From positions 1,178,001-1,242,000 of the forward strand of contig NC_084721.1 of NCBI RefSeq assembly GCF_033807575.1: a stretch of DNA of 64,000 nucleotides. Direction: 5' to 3'. Shown here piece by piece: positions 45,046 to 55,623 of the stretch. A model generated the notes under the pieces. That model had not been told where the DNA came from, ran no database searches, and saw nothing but the letters and a program-made list of their open reading frames with translations. This DNA is from Cydia pomonella. Its lineage: Eukaryota > Arthropoda > Insecta > Lepidoptera > Tortricidae. Numbering within the stretch: position 1 is the first letter of the stretch; each line of letters begins with the position of its first letter. The translations under genes were made by a program, and so were the position numbers.

Positions 45046-45176
45046 GTTCCTTGTAAAATGAAGACGCTATTCAACAAGTGGACGGGGCTGGAAGACCGCA
45101 TCGGCGACGCCGACCGCTCCGAGTAAGTGCGAGAACGCATTGTCAAGTCCATGGAGACCGCCAAGTTCTAACCATA
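45046..45176 (+). pseudogene. Partial duplicate of the last RRP5 exon, with stop
   Basis: Copy of 44757-44890: TAAAATGAAGACGCTATTCA, GAAGACCGCATCGGCGACGC and ATGGAGACCGCCAAGTTCTA are shared. Substitutions include a GAG-TAA stop where the real exon has GACCAGGTG. A second AATAAA follows near 45355, again in a GCGAAATAAATGAACTG context like that after the real exon. The duplication thus probably included the poly(A) region. Confidence 0.88.
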
Positions 45177-45386
45177 TACTAACAGCAACACCCCTTTACT
45201 GACCATCTGTGGACCTTATATCTTTGCAATAAGGGTTACGAATTGGGAGTTATGTGTTGATGATGGTACATATTATGCTGAAATATGTTACGTGAAGATT
45301 CGTCGAGTATTGTTGGGATAATATGTACCATTGTAACTTACAATATATGATGCGAAATAAATGAACTGTTACATTTTATGCTCAGT

Positions 45387-45392
45387 TTTATT
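45387..45392 (-). terminator. NAA80 poly(A) signal
   Basis: AATAAA on the minus strand (TTTATT on plus), 48 bp past the NAA80 stop codon. Confidence 0.6.
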
Positions 45393-45439
45393 GTAACAAG
45401 ATTCGAACAACAAATATCAATGTCATGCAAAATATAATA

Positions 45440-46054
45440 CTACAAATACTTAAACATGTACGTTTTGCTAGTTTTTACTTTACTACTATTATTATTGTTC
45501 CAAGAACTTTCGTAAGTTGGCATCGGTGGGGGCGGTGGCGGCGGCGCGGCGCCGGGCAGCGCATGACCTTGCTCTGGCACTGAATTTTCTATCTTATGGC
45601 TAATGGGATTAAGTTTAATATTGACTGGCGAAAACACACCATAAATGGATACTGGTGCGCAAATCTCATAATCTAACGTGGCGTAGAATTTCTCTTGTCC
45701 CTTCGTTGATAGATGCGCCATTTTCAACTTGAGCACATTTCTACAGTAATCTTCAACGTATCTCATTAAATAAGTACCTAACTTCTTTCCACGCATAGCT
45801 TTACTTATGACTACTGTTTCTATGAAACAACTTTCTGGAATACTGGGTATGGGTGTCAGTTTGCAGTGGCCTAATACTTGTTTTCTATCCTTGACTAAGA
45901 TAAAGTTGGTAGGCAGGCAATCGCAGGAAGCTTGCAGAGACATCATTCTAACAGTTTCGCTTCTTGGCCATTCATCGTTGATCAAGTCGCAGGTTGCTTT
46001 CAAGAATTCCGGGTGATGATGGATAAGCAGTACTTCCAGTGAATCCGGTTCCAT
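45440..46054 (-). CDS. NAA80: N-alpha-acetyltransferase 80 (actin N-acetyltransferase)
   Basis: GNAT-family enzyme that acetylates the processed acidic N-terminus of actin and binds profilin through a proline-rich stretch. Single coding exon of 204 aa from ATG 46054. Family marks: LINDEWPRS (24-32) near the N-terminus, LPTNFILV (47-54), VLGHCKL (60-66), SCFIETVVISKAMRGKKLG (75-93) with the acetyl-CoA loop RGKKLG (88-93), FYATLDYE (123-130), and a poly-proline segment GAAPPPPPPPMP (168-179) in the region where NAA80 carries its profilin-binding prolines. A Lys/Asn-rich tail follows. An acceptor-like AG lies a few bases upstream of the ATG, so a 5' UTR intron is possible. Convergent with RRP5; the copied RRP5 exon lies between the two stop codons. 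Confidence 0.95.
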   Translation of the reverse strand: MEPDSLEVLLIHHHPEFLKATCDLINDEWPRSETVRMMSLQASCDCLPTNFILVKDRKQVLGHCKLTPIPSIPESCFIETVVISKAMRGKKLGTYLMRYVEDYCRNVLKLKMAHLSTKGQEKFYATLDYEICAPVSIYGVFSPVNIKLNPISHKIENSVPEQGHALPGAAPPPPPPPMPTYESSWNNNNSSKVKTSKTYMFKYL

Positions 46055-46772
46055 AGTAAAATTTTATACCTGGTAATAAAATGGTAGAAATTAGAACACA
46101 GGTATGGTATCATTTATTTTAACTGTCACTGTCAAAATTGACAAAAGCGTCTAATGAAAGCGAAACCTATATAGATTTGCATATTTTTCGTCAAAATAAA
46201 AGCGTAAACATTTGAGTTTTTTGAATACCCACCTAAAGGAGATAGTTTGGCAACTTTTTAATCACATTTTATCACTAGAACTAAGGTAAGTGTATTTATA
46301 AAAATGAAAATATTGGCGCGCGACTTCGCCTGTGCGCGTTGAAGACAGAACTAACCTATTTTTAACTGTCACACGCATGTTACCGTTCTTGTCGGTTTAA
46401 CTTTTGTTGCCGTAATGTTTGCGCATCGGGGTCGGTTAGGTAACACGGAAGAAATGCAGTCGGAAGTAAACAAACTGGTGTTTACGAAGTTTTCAGGAGC
46501 AAGATGAAAGTCGCTAGGTTCCGTTCCAGTTTTAATACAACGCTCGATGGGTTCGTGTTTCCTGACCGTACTTTGCTGTTATGTACATTTTATTACATGT
46601 AGTAAAACCATTAAAAATAATGATGCTATTATTGCCGGGATCACTTTATTGTGTTAGTTAATAAATAAATTTGTATTGAGTAGGTATTTTAGTATTATTT
46701 GGAGCACTACTAGTTAAAAATATACAGGGTGGAATTTTGTACCTACTGATAAGTTGATAACACAAATGGTTT

Positions 46773-46924
46773 TAGAGTTAGACCAAGCTAAGTTGGCAGC
46801 AATTTTTATAGCCCAGAGTGCAAGTGTTATTTTAAACATCAAACTTCTATGAGATTAAGATGTTTAAATAACACTTGCACCGCCTCTGCTATCAAAACAC
46901 TGCCAACTTAGCTTGGTCTGTCTC
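46773..46924. mobile_element. Palindromic MITE F, second full copy
   Basis: TTAGAGTTAGACCAAGCTAA ... complement ending CTTAGCTTGGTCTGTCTCC; loop with TAACACTTGCACCGC. Between NAA80 and EEF1AKMT1. Confidence 0.85.
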
Positions 46925-46939
46925 CTTTTAAAAATATTA

Positions 46940-47193
46940 TAAAATATTATAGGACAGTATTACACAAATAGACTAAGTCCCACAGTAAGCTCAATAAGGC
47001 TTGTGTTGAGAGTACAACAATATATATGTATAATATATAAATATTTATAAATACTTAAATACATAGAAAACACCCATGACTCAGGAACAAATATCCATGC
47101 TCATCACAGGAATAAATGCCCTTACCCGGATTTGAACCCGGGACCATCAGCTTCATAGGAAGGGTCACTACCCACTAGGCCAAACCGGCCGTC
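46940..47193 (-). mobile_element. tRNA-derived SINE family A
   Basis: Minus-strand copy with box B complement GGATTTGAACC and tail AGGACAGTATTACACAAATA. It ends 146 bp upstream of the EEF1AKMT1 start codon, so it lies in the promoter or 5' UTR. Confidence 0.85.
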
Positions 47194-47339
47194 AAATGCC
47201 TAACTACTACTACTGACTAAAATAATTAATGGTTGAATATAGTTGTTTTACAATTTGCATCATTAAAAATGACCAAATATTTTATTTAAATAAGAGTTCC
47301 TGCTTATTCTTAAAACATGAAATGCTTCTTTTAGAAAAG

Positions 47340-50331
47340 ATGGAAGATGATGATGATGTGCCAGCGCTGTCTGCGGAGACATTTGCAGCCCTTCAGGAGT
47401 TTTATGCCGAGCAGCAGAAGAGACAGGAAATACTTGACAAGTTGCAGGCTGAGGACAAGCTGAAGGAAAATATACTTTTTGATGAGAATTGGGTAAAAAA
47501 AAATGTTTAATAAGATTCATACACTCATATGTATCATGAATGTAAAATATCTGTCTGTCACCTTTCACTGTTGATCTTCTTAACTGATGACTTGAGTGAG
47601 TCTGCTCCAGTATTTATTTAATATACATAATATTAGGATGTGCTGTCTATTTCTAAATTCTCATTTGGGCTGTATTTTCTGAAAACTTGCTATTTGAAAT
47701 ACTAGCCTAAGCTACTTTTTATGGGTTATTCCCACTAGTTAGCACCATGTTGTTACCAGTGGTAACTACTGGGATTTTTTTCCCCACCTTTTACCAGTGG
47801 TAACTACTGGGAAAAAATCTCAGTAGTTACCACCAAACCAAGTTGGTGGTAACTAGTGGGAATTTAGATCCAAGCATTCTATATTTATTATTATTAGTAT
47901 TGAACTCTAACAACATTTTGGTGGTAACTAGTGGGAATAACCCCTTTTTACTCCTGCTGTAAGAGTGTTATTAACTAGATCGTGTCATTCACAAAGACGC
48001 GTGCCTGGACTCGTATTGTCATGTAATTAAAGGTTAGATTTGACAAATCTGCACGTCATCGTGGATGACACGACCTATACTATTATAAAAAAACTTTGTC
48101 TTGTTTTACAAATCACAAGGATTCAGCAATAGGCCAAGAATGTCTTCTAACTTAATTAACATCAGGCTTCAGTTTTTTGTTAAAAGAATAGTCCTTTATG
48201 ACCCAGATGGAATAAACTTAGTTTTATTTGTTATTTCCAGCAACTAAGTCAGTTTTGGTATGATGAGGCCACAGTGCAGGCACTAGTGAAGGTGGTGGAC
48301 AAGACAATACTTGATGGAGGCAGCGTGGCACTGCTCTCCTGCCCCACACTCTTCGTGCCAGTGAAGCGGCAGCTCGGAGACAGGGCTACAGGTTGGTGGC
48401 TGGCTATCATTTTAAAATTGATGTTAATAGGCGGGTATACGCAAAGTGAACACACGCGCGAGGTCACGCGAGGCCAGTATAGCCGTTTTGTGCGCGAGGA
48501 AATTGCCTCGCGTGTGCGCTCGCTCTGTGTGGACCCGCCTAATCAAGAAATAGTCAGTAGGTACATAGTTAGTCTGTTAAAATTAAAGATTGAAGCCTAT
48601 TACTAATGTCCCTTTGAAGCATATATTCAATTAAAGTGTCAGTAAAACTAAAAATATATTCTTATTTGTCCTCATCAGGCACAGATAGGAGTAGGTACTG
48701 TCACGAAAATATAAATAAAATAAAATCGTACGGTATTAGACTAATATTATTAGTCCACGAACTGTCAAGTCGTACGGGTTACCATGGCAACACACTAATA
48801 ATATTACACTAATACCGTTTGAGAAATGGGCCCCAGACTAACAGACACAGAAAATTAAAAAAGTAAATAAAATTAGGTATATAACAAAAAGATTCATGAC
48901 TAGCCATTAAAATTAAATTAACTAAGCATTTTTTGATATTTGTTAAAATATAAAATGAGTATCATTGATTGGTAATAATAAAATTAATTAATAAATGATT
49001 AAAATTAAAAACTATAAAATTTAAATTAAAGTTAAACACTCTAAACTTGTATGTACCTACCTCTCTACTTAGTTAATGTCCTGGTCACATCCTGATCCTG
49101 TGCGATATGATGTACTGATGCTGATTTTAGGGATCAATAAAAAATATAAATTTTATTCATCAAAACTTTGTGTCAGTTAAACTAAAAATTTTCAGTAACC
49201 CTTCTCGAGTACGACCGGCGCTTCGAGGTGCACGCCCCCGACTTCATCTTCTACGACTACAACTTACCTGACAAGCTGCCTCCGGATATAGAGCGATATG
49301 ACTTGGTTGTGGCTGATCCTCCATTCTTGTCTGAAGAGTGCATCGAAAAGACCTCGCAGACAATCAAATTATTGGCCAAGGTAAGATTGTTTATTTATTC
49401 ACGTTTCCTTATATTATAATAAGCAAGTTTAATGGCTGGTAAAACACACCACACTTCACAGAATAAATAATAGTACTAGCGTACAGAAAATAAACTTCCT
49501 ACAAAACCGAAGTTTTGCATCGATTCAGTGACGAATCATGCGATTGCTAATGTAAGGCTCTATCCCTTTCGGTTATTTAGGGTTGTCAAAATTCAAGTCA
49601 TTATGTTATCAGCGGTTGTGCACTCAAATGGAAGTCAAGTTGTGCCAACCCTAATAATTGCTCGTAGTAATGCTGAGCCGAACGGAGCTGGGAATGCCCG
49701 AAAGAATCAGTTTCAAGTGTTTCAACCCCCTCCTAACGTCAAGAAACGTGAATTGCAACAGCTATACATATAACCTTTTGAACGCCAGACGGCGAAGGAA
49801 CATGCTTTGCCCCGGACGCAGGCGATCACGATTATTTAAGCGAAATTGAACTTTACGAAGTCCCGCGTTAGTCCCTATTGCATTGGCGAAACTGTCGGCT
49901 GTAGCCGTCGTTGGCGTCCTTGGCAAGTCTTTCAGATGTCGACCATTGCCGACCGTGGCGGTCAAAAGGTTAACAAAACGAAATAAATTATACTGAATAA
50001 CAAAAAATAATAAGGATCAGTCAATTCAACTAGTTGGGCTCAATCAAAATGTTTAAAAAAATCTGTGATAAGAGAACTCCCATTTTTTTTTATGTAGTGT
50101 GAAATAAAGAATTTTATCATTATATTATTAACTATAAAAGTGTATCTAGAATAAAGCCTTCTATTAATATTTCAGGACAAGATCGTGGTGTGCACAGGGG
50201 CGGTTATGAAGGAGAATGTGGAAAAACTTTTGGATTTGCGGATGTGCGAGTTCCAGCCGCGCCATAGGAACAACTTAGCCAACGAGTTCGCGTGCTACGC
50301 TAATTTCGACCTAGACGACGCTTTAAGATGA
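47340..50331 (+). CDS. EEF1AKMT1: EEF1A lysine methyltransferase 1
   Basis: Cytosolic class I SAM-dependent methyltransferase that modifies a lysine of eEF1A (Lys79 in human). Exons: 47340-47492, 48241-48391, 49196-49380, 50176-50331; 645 nt, 214 aa, the length of human EEF1AKMT1. Family marks: LSAETFAALQEFYAEQQ (10-26), ENWQLSQFWY (49-58), LLEYDRRF (104-111), FIFYDYN (118-124), the catalytic DPPF (142-145), SEECIEKT, KIVVCTGAVM and FQPRHRNNLANEFACYANFD. The frame is open upstream to an in-frame ATG at 47229, which would add 37 residues, but homologous N-termini start at MEDDDD. Exon 2 has a weak donor (GTTGGT). Repeat C begins 17 bp after the stop codon. Confidence 0.96.
47723..47944. mobile_element. 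TIR element with internal TTACCAGTGGTAAC repeats
   Basis: Left end GGGTTATTCCCACTAGTTA, right end TAACTAGTGGGAATAACCCC. Inside, TTACCAGTGGTAACTACTGG occurs twice and its complement once or more, so the element can fold several ways. EEF1AKMT1 intron 1. Confidence 0.8.
48429..48540. mobile_element. MITE G, short copy
   Basis: AGGCGGGTATACGCAAAGTG ... ATTGCCTCGCGTGTGCGCTC and GTGTGGACCCGCCT. It starts 38 bp after EEF1AKMT1 exon 2. Confidence 0.75.
48731..48817. repeat. Inverted repeat CGGTATTAG...CTAATACCG
   Basis: CGGTATTAGACTAATATTAT faces ATAATATTACACTAATACCG. Small MITE-like structure in EEF1AKMT1 intron 2. Confidence 0.6.
49770..49973 (-). mobile_element. TTAA-type MITE, second copy
   Basis: ATAACCTTTTGAACGCCAGA ... 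GTGGCGGTCAAAAGGTTAA; inverted relative to 32611-32815, with about the same length. EEF1AKMT1 intron 3. Confidence 0.75.
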
Positions 50332-50348
50332 TGATCTGGTTTTATTTT

Positions 50349-50523
50349 TATACTATGTCGGTGGCAAACAAGCATACGGCCTGCCTGATGGTAAGCAGTC
50401 TCCGTAGCCTATGTACACCTGCAACTCCAGAGGAGTTACATGCGCGTTGCCGACCCTAACCCCACCCCCCTCGTTGAGCTCTGGCAACCTTACTCACCGG
50501 CAGGAACACAACACTATGAGTAG
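50349..50523 (+). repeat. Dispersed repeat C in EEF1AKMT1 3' UTR or flank
   Basis: Nearly identical to 9640-9822 (ATGTCGGTGGCAAACAAGCA to CAGGAACACAACACTATGAG). Starts 17 bp after the stop codon. Confidence 0.85.
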
Positions 50524-51149
50524 GGTCAAGTGGTATTTAGGTGTGTGGTTAGATGTTCATTGAACGTGTCAGGGCATCCGCTAGCTGGTGCGGGCGCCCG
50601 CACGCGGGTGCCAGTTGGCAAAATCCGTCGCACCAGTTAGCGTTTATCATACTATTTTTTATTGACCCGCCCATCAGAAGGGCCAGATTGCCAAACTTGA
50701 TTTTCGTTTCTTTCCCCTTTAAACTGTCAGATGTATTCAATGTATGTTGTTATTGAAGCCAAGTACTCGGCAGAGTATAAATTGAATAGTATGAACACCC
50801 AGTAAAAGTAACACCCAGCAGAAGTACCTAAGCTGGCCTAGTGTCCAAAATCATATGGACAGAATTATTCCTTAACAACCAACTCGTTTTCATATAATTT
50901 TGAACATAATCCACGCTTCTTCTATCGCTAACTATACCTAGGTATATGTTACAGCAATTTACGAATATGCATTAAATGCATAGCATATCATAAGCCTCAC
51001 GCCATTTTTCATTTTTGAATTAATTTCTGTTTTATTCCATTAAACTCAATTTAAATAAAATGATATCGCATTTATAGATTTTCTGTTGGACATATGTGGC
51101 AATTTTATAGTGTAACATTTGTTTTTTACTTTATCTCCTATGTCTTTAA

Positions 51150-51350
51150 TAGTACATTACGATACAAGTGCGAAAAATAGGAAATTCGAAACGAGTGGTG
51201 ACAAATTAAAACACGACCGAAGGGAGTGTTTTAAATCGACACGAGTTGTGAATTACCTATTCGCACATGTATATATAAATGTTCGACGTAGTAACGTAAT
51301 ATGCTAATTTTCGCACTAGTGCGGTAAAGTAGCACCATATGTACTGTAAA
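51150..51350 (-). mobile_element. Foldback element M, uninterrupted copy
   Basis: AGTACATTACGATACAAGTG...CACGACCGAAGGGAGTG...ATTACCTATTCGCACATG, then the GCACTAGTGCGG core and ATATGTACTGTAAA end. About 200 bp. Confidence 0.85.
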
Positions 51351-51574
51351 CATATTTATATTTAATTGTGAGTGTCAAATAAAACGAATTGATATTAAAA
51401 CACATTGCATTTATTGATCTCTAAACAATCGCACCTTGTTACATTATGCTGGTTAACTCTCAATAAACTCTCCACCGTCAAACTGCCTTATATTAACTAG
51501 CCGACGATTATACTATTTGTTTTCTTATATATTTGAAATCACTTTTACCATGTCACAATAAAACTATGCAGTAC

Positions 51575-51757
51575 ACCTAGTGTAAATAAATTCGATTTCC
51601 AAACGTGACGTACGCGTTTGCGTTTAGTCTCATTTTGTATTGGATTTCGAAAGAGCGCGCCAAGCGGGACGTTTTGTAAACTCAAAATCCTATTCAAAAT
51701 GAGACTTAACGCAAACGCGTTCGTCACGTTATGATGTCGATCAAAGTTACACTAGGG
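51575..51757. mobile_element. Hairpin MITE (CCTAGTGTAA)
   Basis: Outer ends CCTAGTGTAA and TTACACTAGG; inner arms GCGTTTGCGTTTAGTCTCAT and its near complement. No coding capacity. Confidence 0.75.
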
Positions 51758-52788
51758 GTACAGATATACCTTCTCAAAGAAACAAAATCGAATTCTAATC
51801 AATTGATTTTATTTTGTGATATTGGGTTGAATAGTATTGTCATGAGTAAGTTATTAATTTCATTATATATAGAAGAATAAAAAAAATAATGTTCATATGT
51901 AAAAGTGAAACCAAATCTATAAATATTATCTAATTATTGTGAGTGATCTACGACAGTGAATGAATTATTAAAATATCATTATTAATGGACAGTAGTAAAT
52001 ATTATAAATTCTGCTTATATTAAAATAAATTATTCCACATATAATTATTAAAATTGATTACGTCTGCAATTATATTTAATTTAAAATTTTGGTGTTATAA
52101 TACCTACACAGTAAATTATAAAACATAATTAAATATTAAAACTATTGATGCGAGACACCTTATTAGAATTGATTAATATTAGTGAGTAAATAATTAGTTT
52201 GATGCTTATTTATTTTAAAACAAAGATATACAAAATAAGATAGAACCTTATAATATTGGTCGCGTATAGGTCGTAAGTCATAAGCTTAGGTCTATAAGTA
52301 TGTATACAGCCGTAATACCCGCACAGCTAAATGCAGGCGAATCAAGTGTCTCCAACTAAACATTACTCAATACAAACACCAAAATAAGTGAAAAAATATA
52401 ATTAATGCTATTCTAACAGTGCGTGATTTGTACTAAATAAATTAAAACATTTGTAAATGTTGACACGTAGGATAGTACCACACGGACGCCACGGACGGAC
52501 GACTTTAAATACATTTCATTTTAGTCAGAATGTGAATTAGTGACTGCAAAGTAATGCGATCCATTAGGCTGCCTGCCTACTTGAACGGAGCGAGGCAGCG
52601 GAGCGGTGAGCGTGATAAAAATACACTAATAGAATTGCATAAAATCTCCGCTTCTGTTCGCGCAAATTGATGGATTTTTATCTCGTTCACTGCACGGTGA
52701 GTAATACTGTCAACAACTTTGCGTATGATAGTTCTTTTGGAATAAAATGAAATAATATTAAATAAACAGTTAACCCCTTATTCATAAA

Positions 52789-52914
52789 CGTCTACTAAAG
52801 TTACGATGCCGCTAATAATCGTTTGTCCCTTTCCATCATACCAATACGTCGGAAAGGGACAAACGATTATTAGCGGCATCGTAACTTTAGTTGTCGTTTA
52901 TGAATAAGGGGGTT
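52789..52914. mobile_element. Hairpin MITE J, copy 1
   Basis: Near-perfect palindrome: TTAACCCCTTATTCATAAAC...GCCGCTAATAATCGTTTGTC...TTTCC, short loop CATACCAATACG and complement ending GAATAAGGGGGTTA. Confidence 0.9.
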
Positions 52915-53329
52915 AGTGTATGAACTACTTAGTTGAGTTAAGTAAACACTTCCTACTTGTGAAGTATATATAGTCCTGACTATTCTGTAGTGGCAGCATG
53001 GTTCCATTTTTGTCACTTGTCCCTATGTCCGTCACTTTCGCGCCTACATACTTGTTAGAACGTGACAGGCATGGTGACAAATGATAAAGTGCTGACCATG
53101 ACCGTCTTAGCCCTACTGATGGAATGTCTTAGTTAAAACGTTTTATATAGGCACTACTCTGATTTCATAGCTCATTCCCTTTAGTAATCAATAAATACCA
53201 TACACGTGGATATATTTGAACGTTTAACTTATTTATATCGTGTGGTGAGTGATATAGTTAAATTAAAAGAATGTTGCTAACATGTACCAGCATCAAAAGT
53301 ATCGGATCAGACTTCGCGTCAAAAGTATC

Positions 53330-53665
53330 TACCATTCTCTTAATGCTTAACAAAAAGAGATACCAAACTAAAATGGAGTTGGGCAGGACATGTTGCTAGG
53401 CAGTGATGGCAGGTGGACTGTGTTAGAGTCTGTGCGGAAAGATAATGTATATCCCAATACATTTCACGACTCATCTCTTTCCTAACAGACTCTAACGGAG
53501 TGGTGGCCGCTTTCGGATGAAAGAAGCCCCTGGCGTCCGCTGGCTCGTCGGGTGGACGAAATTCAGAAGATTGCGGGTCACTTCTGGATGAGATTAGCTC
53601 CGGACCGGGACAAGTGGCGTACCGAAGAGAGGCCTATGCTCAGCAGTGGACGATAAAGGGGTGAT
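53330..53665 (+). mobile_element. RTE-like LINE, ORF C-terminal fragment
   Basis: Frame near 53530-53655 reads RPWRPLARRVDEIQKIAGHF then WMRLAPDRDKWRTEERPM, typical of RTE-type ORF ends; upstream near 53370 a KMELGRTCC-like stretch stands for the usual W-x-GH-x-AR. The rest of the element is missing. Confidence 0.7.
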
Positions 53666-54816
53666 ATAAACATGAAAAAGAGATGTCGTAGTATGTAAAA
53701 TAATTAGACTGTAAAATACTTTTGAATGCGAACTGTAGAGACTATCTTTATTTGGAAAAGTATACCAGAGTGGCAGATACTTTTGGCGCGGTGTTTCATA
53801 CGCTACTATTGACGCTGACTGTCGAATGGGACAGTTCCTACTTTCATTCTCGTATTACAATATTCGACAGAAATTTAATACATACTTACGGATTAATTCT
53901 GTAGAGACAAGGCGGAAACAGTGGCTCAGTCGCCCAAGTATCGCCTCTCTCGTGTTGGAATTAGGTTGAGTAAGCCACTGATGTACGCGGCTTTTATCTA
54001 ACGAGCCACTGTTCCCTCCTTGACCCTACGTGTTCTTTTCTGGTACCCTTCACAGAAACTGCACTCGTGTCATGTGATATTGAACAAAGTTTTCTACGGA
54101 ATCATCCCCAAAATCGGATGTAAAAATTATACAGTCGAATAGAAAATCGTCATTTTGCCGGTCAAACCAAGATTTTTTTGCGATTTCGGGGATAATGCCG
54201 AAGTAAAAATTGTTCAGTATGACATACATAACATCTACGTTGACAATATATAACGCGTCCTCAAGAACATTATATAATTTATATACAATTTATAAACCTA
54301 ACTAATATTAAATTTGTTTATTGGTCTATCTACAAAGGCCGTCTTTCTACTCTGGGGTGGGCGCTAAAGCCATTTTTGTTGTATTTTTATAAAATTATGA
54401 TTATTTAATCTGATATACATTTTTTTGAGGCAAATCGCAAGTCACTACGTGATACTTTCTGAACAATAATAAAAAAATAGTATGAATAATAGTTACTTGA
54501 CTTTTTTCTTACACTCATCACTTATTTTTACTCAATCTTATTTTAAAACCCCCTTTACGCAATAAATGTGCTATTCTCAACCAAAAGGGTACTTATTGTC
54601 GGTTCACAATAAGGAGCTATTTCCATACAGCTTCAATTTGAAATCAACCTTATCAACAACAGAAAATGTGGTACCTTTTAGTTTAAATCATCTCTTAACC
54701 CTATTGTTGACACCCTTTATGCAAGCAGGGTTATTTTATTATATCTTACGGTGTGGATGACATAAAAGGAGCAAACTATTAGCTGCCTAATATGAATTAT
54801 GCCTTTTTAATGTAAT
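53666..54816. other. Spacer without recognised feature
   Basis: AT-rich, no coding or repeat family recognised by eye apart from short inverted motifs. Confidence 0.4.
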
Positions 54817-54960
54817 AACCACCTTATTCATAAACTTGTACTAAAGTTACGATGCCGCTGATCATCGTTTGTCCCTTTCCATCATACCAATACGTCGGAA
54901 AGGGACAAACGATGATCAGCGGCATCGTAACTTTAGTACACGTTTATGAATAAGGGGGTA
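54817..54960. mobile_element. Hairpin MITE J, copy 2
   Basis: ACCTTATTCATAAACTTGTA...GATGCCGCTGATCATCGTTT and complement ending GTTTATGAATAAGGGGG. Very close to copy 1. Confidence 0.9.
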
Positions 54961-55389
54961 AGTGTTTTATAAATACCTGTGACCTGTAATTTAAGCAGTC
55001 TCTTTTCAACTCCATTTGCTAGAGAGAGACTGCCGCTTGTACGAATTTTAGTATAAAGGGGATTTTAAAAGTCAAATAATTGAAATGATTTTAAAATAGT
55101 CATGTGCCGTATCTTAGGAACAAAGACCTTGGTGGTTATATTTATATACAGCAAAGCGTTATTAATCGAAAATATTAGTAAAGGCAAAGATACATTGATT
55201 AAGATGCGTAAAATAAGACAATTTCGTGCTTCAAATTTGACAGGTAAACGAAATGGCGCTGTACAGTTCCATACATTTTGCGCTAACTCTGTCAAAAGTT
55301 GACGTTTGACAATTCAATGACCGCAAAACATATGACGCAGTACATAAGGGGCATATTGTTTTCTTAGGAGTGTCATCTCTTATGGTAGA

Positions 55390-55623
55390 ACTGTTGCAAA
55401 AGTGTCCAGCTGTCAGCTATAAATAATAGTTCCAAATCTCTCCAGAGTAGCGCTAGAGTAGCTAAGAACCAAGGCGCTATTGACGGAGTGAAGTGCGCTG
55501 TCTATGATTTGATTTTTTTGTTCAAGTATTCTAGGTATTGTAGCGCCACCTATTTAAGGTTTTTTGATGACACTTTTTGGTACATGGAGGTTTATTTCCT
55601 TACCTCCACCTTCCGTAGTTTTC
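55390..55623 (-). repeat. Dispersed repeat E copy, minus
   Basis: GTCCAGCTGTCAGCTATAAA, GAGTAGCGCTAGAGTAGCTA and GACGGAGTGAAGTGCGCTGT are complements of the motifs at 14245-14450. Confidence 0.7.

Larger units (their letters stand above)
50524..52788. other. AT-rich gene-poor stretch
   Basis: Apart from foldback element M (51150-51350) and the MITE at 51575-51757, I see only AT-rich sequence with no coding or splice pattern. Confidence 0.5.

Noticed and set aside
48274..48606. 110-codon plus ORF running past EEF1AKMT1 exon 2
   Set aside because: It is exon 2 read into the intron through MITE G; the spliced frame is the better model.
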